Shown piece after piece: positions 31,427 through 35,859 of a stretch of 35,859 nucleotides of DNA (position 1 is its first letter; each line of letters opens with the position of its first letter). The stretch is from Nostoc sp. XA010 (GTDB taxonomy: Bacteria > Cyanobacteriota > Cyanobacteriia > Cyanobacteriales > Nostocaceae): contig NZ_JAIVFX010000043.1 in the NCBI RefSeq assembly GCF_020829625.1, positions 1 through 35,859 on the forward strand. The letters are read 5' to 3'. The translations under genes were made by a program, and so were the position numbers. The notes beneath the pieces are model-generated. The model was given only the letters and a program-made list of their open reading frames with translations. It did no database searches and was not told the origin of the DNA.

Positions 31427-32178
31427 TATAATTGCTCCATTTTTTTTGCTAGTTGCTCTAGCACTTTAAGAACTGGATGCTTAGGGTCGTAGAGAGCTAA
31501 GGGAAGTTGTTGTTCTGAAGCATCTACAAAAGCTGTTGCTCTAGGAATTGGGTCGTAAACTGGGGCGACGGGAGAGAATTGCTCAGAGATGGCTTTAAAA
31601 GTGCGTTGGTCTTGGGAGTTGGATGCGGCGTAGCGAGAAGGCACAAACCCGGCGATTTTTAAGTTACGGTTTCCTCTTTTTTTAACTTTACCTATGGTTT
31701 GCAGCAGTAGATTAGTTCCTTGAAAAGCTTTGTAGTGGGTTTCAATGGGTATGAGCAAGTGAGTGGCAGCAACAAGGCTGCTATAGCTTAATAGCCCCAG
31801 ACTGGGTGGGCAGTCAATGAGGATGAAGTCATAGTTGCCACGAATTGGGTCAATCGTTTCTTTTAACCGGACTTCACGAAAGTCCATGTTGACCAGTTGA
31901 ATTTCTGCAAAGCTAAGGTTGATATTAGTGGGAGCAATATCCATCCCATGTTGGTTTTTCAGGATGAATAGTGGTTCCTCATTGATGAGTGCGTCAAAAG
32001 GAGTTTTTTCTAAGCTTTCTGTCTCAATGCCCATAAAGCAAGTTAAGGAAGCCTGGGGATCGAGGTCAATGAGAAGAACTTTGTAACCATGTAATTGCAG
32101 TTGATAGCCGAGGTTCATAGTTAGGGTCGTTTTGCCAACCCCACCGGCTTGATTAAATAGTGCGATTACCCGGCTCAT
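31426..32178 (-). CDS. parA: Plasmid partition ATPase ParA
   Basis: About 250 residues from ATG 32178 (a second ATG at 32199 adds seven residues; no ribosome-binding site decides between them). The Walker A region NQAGGVGKTT at 9-18 has Ala where classical ParA/MinD proteins carry the signature Lys of KGGxGKT, a variant I recall in cyanobacterial ParA proteins. Walker B is ILIDCPP. It has the size of a short ParA without an N-terminal DNA-binding extension. It drives plasmid segregation with ParB. It follows hsdR on the same strand after about 60 bp, so read-through from the R-M operon is possible. Confidence 0.92.
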   Translation of the reverse strand: MSRVIALFNQAGGVGKTTLTMNLGYQLQLHGYKVLLIDLDPQASLTCFMGIETESLEKTPFDALINEEPLFILKNQHGMDIAPTNINLSFAEIQLVNMDFREVRLKETIDPIRGNYDFILIDCPPSLGLLSYSSLVAATHLLIPIETHYKAFQGTNLLLQTIGKVKKRGNRNLKIAGFVPSRYAASNSQDQRTFKAISEQFSPVAPVYDPIPRATAFVDASEQQLPLALYDPKHPVLKVLEQLAKKMEQL

Positions 32179-32240
32179 GTATTTACTGGTATTCTGCATC
32201 TAGTTTGATTGACAGCATAACCTAAACAGATGCAGTTTTA

Positions 32241-35210
32241 TCAGTAATACTGTTTGATGTAACCATAAGCTTTTTCAAAAAGCTCTTTATCCTGGTGAAG
32301 GGCGTATTTAAACAGGGTTTTCCGCAGCGCCTGCCGTACTTCTCGTTCACCAGCACTGGTTTTCTGCCAACCAGGGAAGCGTAGTACTCGTACTATTTCG
32401 TCAATATCATTAACAATTCGCTCCACCATTTTGGGTGTTTGCTCATTACGAACTTCCAAAAATAACTCAGTCAAAGCTGCCTTACCCCGGCCTTCGTCTT
32501 CCTGGGGTGGTATCTCTTTTTCTGTTTGCACCAAGTCATGGGCTAAATCAAGCAAATCCTTGAGGAAAGCTACACTATGAATCTGTCCTTGCTCATGGCG
32601 CTCTTTCAGGGCTTCTAGACGCTCTGATAAAGCACGGAAGCGAGGATTGCTGATATGGTTGCGAAGCCGACGAGCAATTTGAATCTCAATTTCCTTGCCT
32701 TTCTTCCTGGGGTCTGGGGAATTTAGCACCACTTCTAATAATTCGGCATCAAGTACAATTTCTTCCAAGTCATCACGCACCGCTTCTACACGGACGTTTT
32801 GGTGGATTAGCTCAATGGTTTTAGCTCCGAGTGCGTGCCAGAGCAATTTACCCATGCCAGTTGTCGGTTGAACGGAAATATAAACCTGGGACAGCCATTT
32901 GTAATCGGTTTCGTAGTTGATAAGCATGGGGTCTGGTGATAATGCTTCCCACAAATTAGCCAGATAGCTGTAATCAGCAGCGAAGTTATCACGTACATTG
33001 TTGTTGGGTAAACAATCCTGAGCCGCAATCAAACCTTCATAACCACTTAAGGTACGGTCTACTCCTGGGAAATAGGCTAGACATTTTTGCACTGCACCAG
33101 GGAATTCGTTCTTTAAGGCAGTAATCCCAGAAACAACCTGCTGGAAGCCTTGCTCGTCAAAATCCAAAGCTTGGGCAACATCATCAAATACGCCCAGATA
33201 ATCCACTACCAAACCGTGTGTTTTTTTATTGCCGTAGGTGCGGTTAGTGCGGCAGATGGCTTGGAGTAGAGTGTGTGCTTTGAGGGGCTTGTCCAAATAC
33301 ATCGCCTGGAGGATAGGCGCATCGAATCCTGTCAGTAACTTGGCGGTGACAACCAGAATTTTCAGTGGATCATTGGCATCACGGAACCGATCTAAAACTT
33401 TTTCTTCTTGGTCGCGGCTACGCTGATACGGCTTAAATCGCTCATCTTTACCTGTGGCGGAAATGACGATTTCACTGGTTTCTGGGGGCAGATGTTTGTC
33501 CAGTTCTGCTTTATATAGGAGGCAGCATTCTTGGTCATAGGTAACAACCATGCCTTTAAAGCCATTGGGGACAACTTTCTGTTGGTAATGTTGGGCAATG
33601 TCTGCACAAATTTTGGTAATCCGGTCTGGGACTTTCACCAGCACTGCCATTTTAGAAACGGCTTTGGCTAGGGTTTCTCTATCTAAATCTGATAACCCAC
33701 CCGTTAATTCTGTATAAGCTTGGTCAATTGCATCTTTGTCAATATGCAGTTCTACCAAACGTGTCTCAAAATGTAGAGGGAGCGTAGCCCCGTCGCGGAT
33801 AGATTCTTCAAAACCGTAGCGGCTCATATAACCGCGCTCATCTTCTTCTGCACCAAAGGCATAAAAGGTGTTGCGATCTCTTTGGTTAATTGGTGTACCT
33901 GTAAAGCCAAATAGAAAAGCATTTGGTAATGCTGCCCGCATTTTAATGCCAAGGCCGCCTTCTTGGGTACGGTGGGCTTCATCCACAAGCACAATGATAT
34001 TCTCACGCTCGTTGAGAACTCCATCCGCTTCCCCAAACTTAAAAATAGTGGTGATGATAATTTTGCGTGTGTCCTGTCTCAGCAACCGTTCTAACTCTGT
34101 GCGAGTTTCTGCTTTAATTAGGTTGGGAATATCTGAGGCGTGAAAGGTGGCACTAATTTGGGCATCTAAATCAATGCGATCTACGACGATGATCACTGTC
34201 GGGTTACGCAGTTGCGATCGCAGTCGCATTTTTTGAGCCGCAAATACCATTAATAATGATTTACCTGAGCCTTGGAAATGCCAGATTAAGCCTTTCTTGG
34301 GTCTACCCGCCAGCACACGGTTAACAATCAGGTTAACAGCTTCGTATTGTTGATAGCGGCAGATGATTTTGATGCGACGCTTTTTCTTATCGGTAGCAAA
34401 TAATGTGAAGTGATTGAGGATATCAAGAATAATGGCGGGATTAAGTAGAGAAGCAATGGTATGTTTGAGGGCGGCGAGGCTGGCGGGGGGTGCGTCATCA
34501 TCCAGCCGCCAAGGGCCCCACAATTCTATAGGCATACGGATGGAACCGTAGCGTAATTCTTTGCCTTCTGTAGCTACACTGAAGACGTTACAGGCAAATA
34601 ATTCTGGGACATTTTTTTCGTAATCATCATGCACCTGCAATGCGCCATCTACCCAGCTTACTGCTTTCCGCACGGGGGTTTTGGCTTCTATCAGGACAAT
34701 GGGAAAGCCGTTAACTAGCAGGACTAAATCGGCACGGCGTTCTTCAGCCCCGGCGCGGTAGGTGTATTGGGTGGTGAGGATGTATTGATTATTTTCTAGG
34801 TTGTCAAAGTCGATAAGGCGGACGGTTGTGTGTTCGTGGTTGGGGCCAAAGGGCATGGTGCGATCTGCACGTAACCAGGCGGTAAATTCTTCGTTAGCGC
34901 GGATTAGTCCATCACTGCGGACTGACAGTACAATTGCTCGTAAGCGGTAGAGGACTTCTTCTGCTCGGTTAGGGTTAGCGGCGATTTCTGGGTTGAGGCG
35001 GATTAGGGCATCGCGGACAAAGGTTTCAACAAAGACTTCTTGCGGTTGGCGGGGGATATTTTGTGAGGGGAGGTAATGCCAGCCGACATAGTTGATTTTT
35101 CTGTTTGTGCGTGATAAGCCAGGTTGAGGTGGTGCGGTTTGAGTAATCTTACCGCAGAGAATATGATGGACAAAGGCTTCGACGGTGTTAGATTCGTTGA
35201 AATTAGACAT
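32241..35210 (-). CDS. hsdR: Type I restriction subunit HsdR (first system)
   Basis: 989 residues. Nuclease domain with D161 and E175-A-K177 (ADLVLLVNGFPIVLIEAK), SF2 translocase with Walker A QGSGKS at K317, VDEAH, FTGTP and motif VI QAICRTNRTYG, then the C-terminal helical region. All motifs are intact. With HsdM and HsdS it binds unmodified DNA, translocates it with ATP and cuts at a distance. It begins 3 bp after hsdS and is the last gene of the hsdM1-hsdM2-higBA-hsdS-hsdR run. It is paralogous to, but clearly different from, the hsdR at 24273. Confidence 0.95.
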   Translation of the reverse strand: MSNFNESNTVEAFVHHILCGKITQTAPPQPGLSRTNRKINYVGWHYLPSQNIPRQPQEVFVETFVRDALIRLNPEIAANPNRAEEVLYRLRAIVLSVRSDGLIRANEEFTAWLRADRTMPFGPNHEHTTVRLIDFDNLENNQYILTTQYTYRAGAEERRADLVLLVNGFPIVLIEAKTPVRKAVSWVDGALQVHDDYEKNVPELFACNVFSVATEGKELRYGSIRMPIELWGPWRLDDDAPPASLAALKHTIASLLNPAIILDILNHFTLFATDKKKRRIKIICRYQQYEAVNLIVNRVLAGRPKKGLIWHFQGSGKSLLMVFAAQKMRLRSQLRNPTVIIVVDRIDLDAQISATFHASDIPNLIKAETRTELERLLRQDTRKIIITTIFKFGEADGVLNERENIIVLVDEAHRTQEGGLGIKMRAALPNAFLFGFTGTPINQRDRNTFYAFGAEEDERGYMSRYGFEESIRDGATLPLHFETRLVELHIDKDAIDQAYTELTGGLSDLDRETLAKAVSKMAVLVKVPDRITKICADIAQHYQQKVVPNGFKGMVVTYDQECCLLYKAELDKHLPPETSEIVISATGKDERFKPYQRSRDQEEKVLDRFRDANDPLKILVVTAKLLTGFDAPILQAMYLDKPLKAHTLLQAICRTNRTYGNKKTHGLVVDYLGVFDDVAQALDFDEQGFQQVVSGITALKNEFPGAVQKCLAYFPGVDRTLSGYEGLIAAQDCLPNNNVRDNFAADYSYLANLWEALSPDPMLINYETDYKWLSQVYISVQPTTGMGKLLWHALGAKTIELIHQNVRVEAVRDDLEEIVLDAELLEVVLNSPDPRKKGKEIEIQIARRLRNHISNPRFRALSERLEALKERHEQGQIHSVAFLKDLLDLAHDLVQTEKEIPPQEDEGRGKAALTELFLEVRNEQTPKMVERIVNDIDEIVRVLRFPGWQKTSAGEREVRQALRKTLFKYALHQDKELFEKAYGYIKQYY

Positions 35211-35213
35211 TTA

Positions 35214-35859
35214 TTATATCTCTTGAAAAACTCGTGTATAAAGATACTGTTTAATTTTTTCTGAATCTCTAACTCGTTTTCTGAGATAATAAGTACACTC
35301 CTTCATTTCTAATGACCTTTGTGCTATCTCTGATTGATCAGTGATACTAGGCAAAGGAATCTTCTCTTCTTTAATAATTCCCACATTAAGCTGTCTTTGA
35401 ATAGAACCGACTGCAACTCCAACCAAACGTCTTACCGTGGAAGGAGCATTTATACAGGCTTCTAAAAATTCAGGTAATACTTTACTTTTGTCAGGTCTAA
35501 GGATAACAATACCAATTGAATTAACTCCATCTAACTCTTTTGGAACTACAGCCGCATAGTAAGGTTTTCCTGCAACGGTACTCACTCGTGGCAGAACCAC
35601 ATCACCAGCGTTCAGGTGAGTTTTCTGAAGTTTTCTGTGTTCAATAGGATCTATGTATACAACTTCAGAAATATCAATTTCCCCTTTCATAACATTGCTG
35701 TGTCTAATTCCAGGCACACCAGATTCTGCATAATATTTAGATGGATTTACTACGATTCCTACAGTTATTTCCTGACAAACATTTTTGATTTTTGTCAGAT
35801 TGCCCACTGATGAGTAATTGATGAACATATCTTGAAGGAAGGAATCGTAGAGAATTTCT
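35214..35859 (-). CDS. hsdS: Type I specificity subunit HsdS, C-terminal part (continues from base 1)
   Basis: Second half of the hsdS that starts at 663. The frame enters here at 35732 (bases 35733-35859 duplicate 1-127) and ends at 35214. It carries the second target-recognition domain (about residues 230-345, starting near GNLTKIKNVCQEI) and the C-terminal conserved helices around KIPLPSITDQSEIAQRSLEM, which pair with the central spacer of the first half. An apparent start at ATG 35828 is internal. It ends 3 bp before hsdR. Confidence 0.9.
   Translation of the reverse strand, partial: EILYDSFLQDMFINYSSVGNLTKIKNVCQEITVGIVVNPSKYYAESGVPGIRHSNVMKGEIDISEVVYIDPIEHRKLQKTHLNAGDVVLPRVSTVAGKPYYAAVVPKELDGVNSIGIVILRPDKSKVLPEFLEACINAPSTVRRLVGVAVGSIQRQLNVGIIKEEKIPLPSITDQSEIAQRSLEMKECTYYLRKRVRDSEKIKQYLYTRVFQEI
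35733..35859. repeat. 127-bp terminal redundancy identical to bases 1-127
   Basis: The final 127 bases match the first 127 exactly, a length typical of a k-mer overlap left by an assembler on a closed circle. hsdS reads through the join without a break. The natural molecule is therefore circular and about 35,732 bp, and this copy should be counted once. Confidence 0.92.

Noticed and set aside
1..35859. tRNA or rRNA genes
   Set aside because: No tRNA-like arm/TPsiC patterns or rRNA-like stretches were noticed on either strand; a covariance-model scan was not possible here.

Overview
This window is almost certainly a complete circular plasmid from a filamentous (Nostoc/Anabaena-type) cyanobacterium. 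Its last 127 bases (35733-35859) repeat bases 1-127 exactly, and one open reading frame (hsdS) runs through the join in frame, so the unique circle is about 35,732 bp. The host guess rests on more than a dozen copies of the HIP1 octamer GCGATCGC, cyanobacterial-style ParA and replication proteins, and IS/MITE debris in AT-rich DNA.

Layout. (1) About 35214-35732 plus 1-5258, with 32241-35210, all on the minus strand: a Type I restriction-modification locus in the order hsdM1-hsdM2-higB-higA-hsdS-hsdR. It has two adjacent full-length methyltransferase subunits, and a HigB/HigA-peptidase toxin-antitoxin pair lies between hsdM2 and hsdS, with its own three-operator control region. parA and parB (30476-32178) follow on the same strand. 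(2) 5259-7293: a gene-free stretch holding two non-autonomous transposon-like elements. One is 519 bp with long composite arms; the other is 166 bp with a perfect 9-bp target duplication. (3) 7294-11412: an AT-rich operon of two large paralogous tyrosine recombinases and a small winged-helix-like protein, followed by a truncated RelE-type toxin relic. (4) 11905-14452, minus strand: a putative winged-helix replication initiator and two small ribbon-helix-helix-like proteins, with iteron-like and operator-like repeats. (5) 14597-18924, plus strand: a compact operon of unrecognised proteins ending in a membrane-anchored P-loop NTPase laid out like a conjugation coupling protein. (6) 19064-20764: a secreted hypothetical protein, a short XerC/FimB-like recombinase and a NACHT-type C-terminal relic. 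(7) 20791-27152: a second Type I-like set, made of a divergent RecB-like nuclease, a one-TRD half-length HsdS, an HsdM whose catalytic NPPF motif reads HPPL, and an intact HsdR. (8) 27240-30225: small genes, a CoiA-like nuclease-family protein, a glycine-rich DUF697-like membrane protein, a PDDEXK_4-type nuclease and two relics of HsdR C-termini.

How it fits together. The plasmid combines maintenance functions (replication initiator, ParAB, HigBA, Type I R-M addiction) with several DNA-cleaving defence-type proteins. The most unusual features are the second Type I-like operon, which seems able to recognise, translocate and cut DNA but not methylate it, and the 14.6-18.9 kb membrane-NTPase operon of unknown role. 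No relaxase, tRNA, rRNA or CRISPR array was found.
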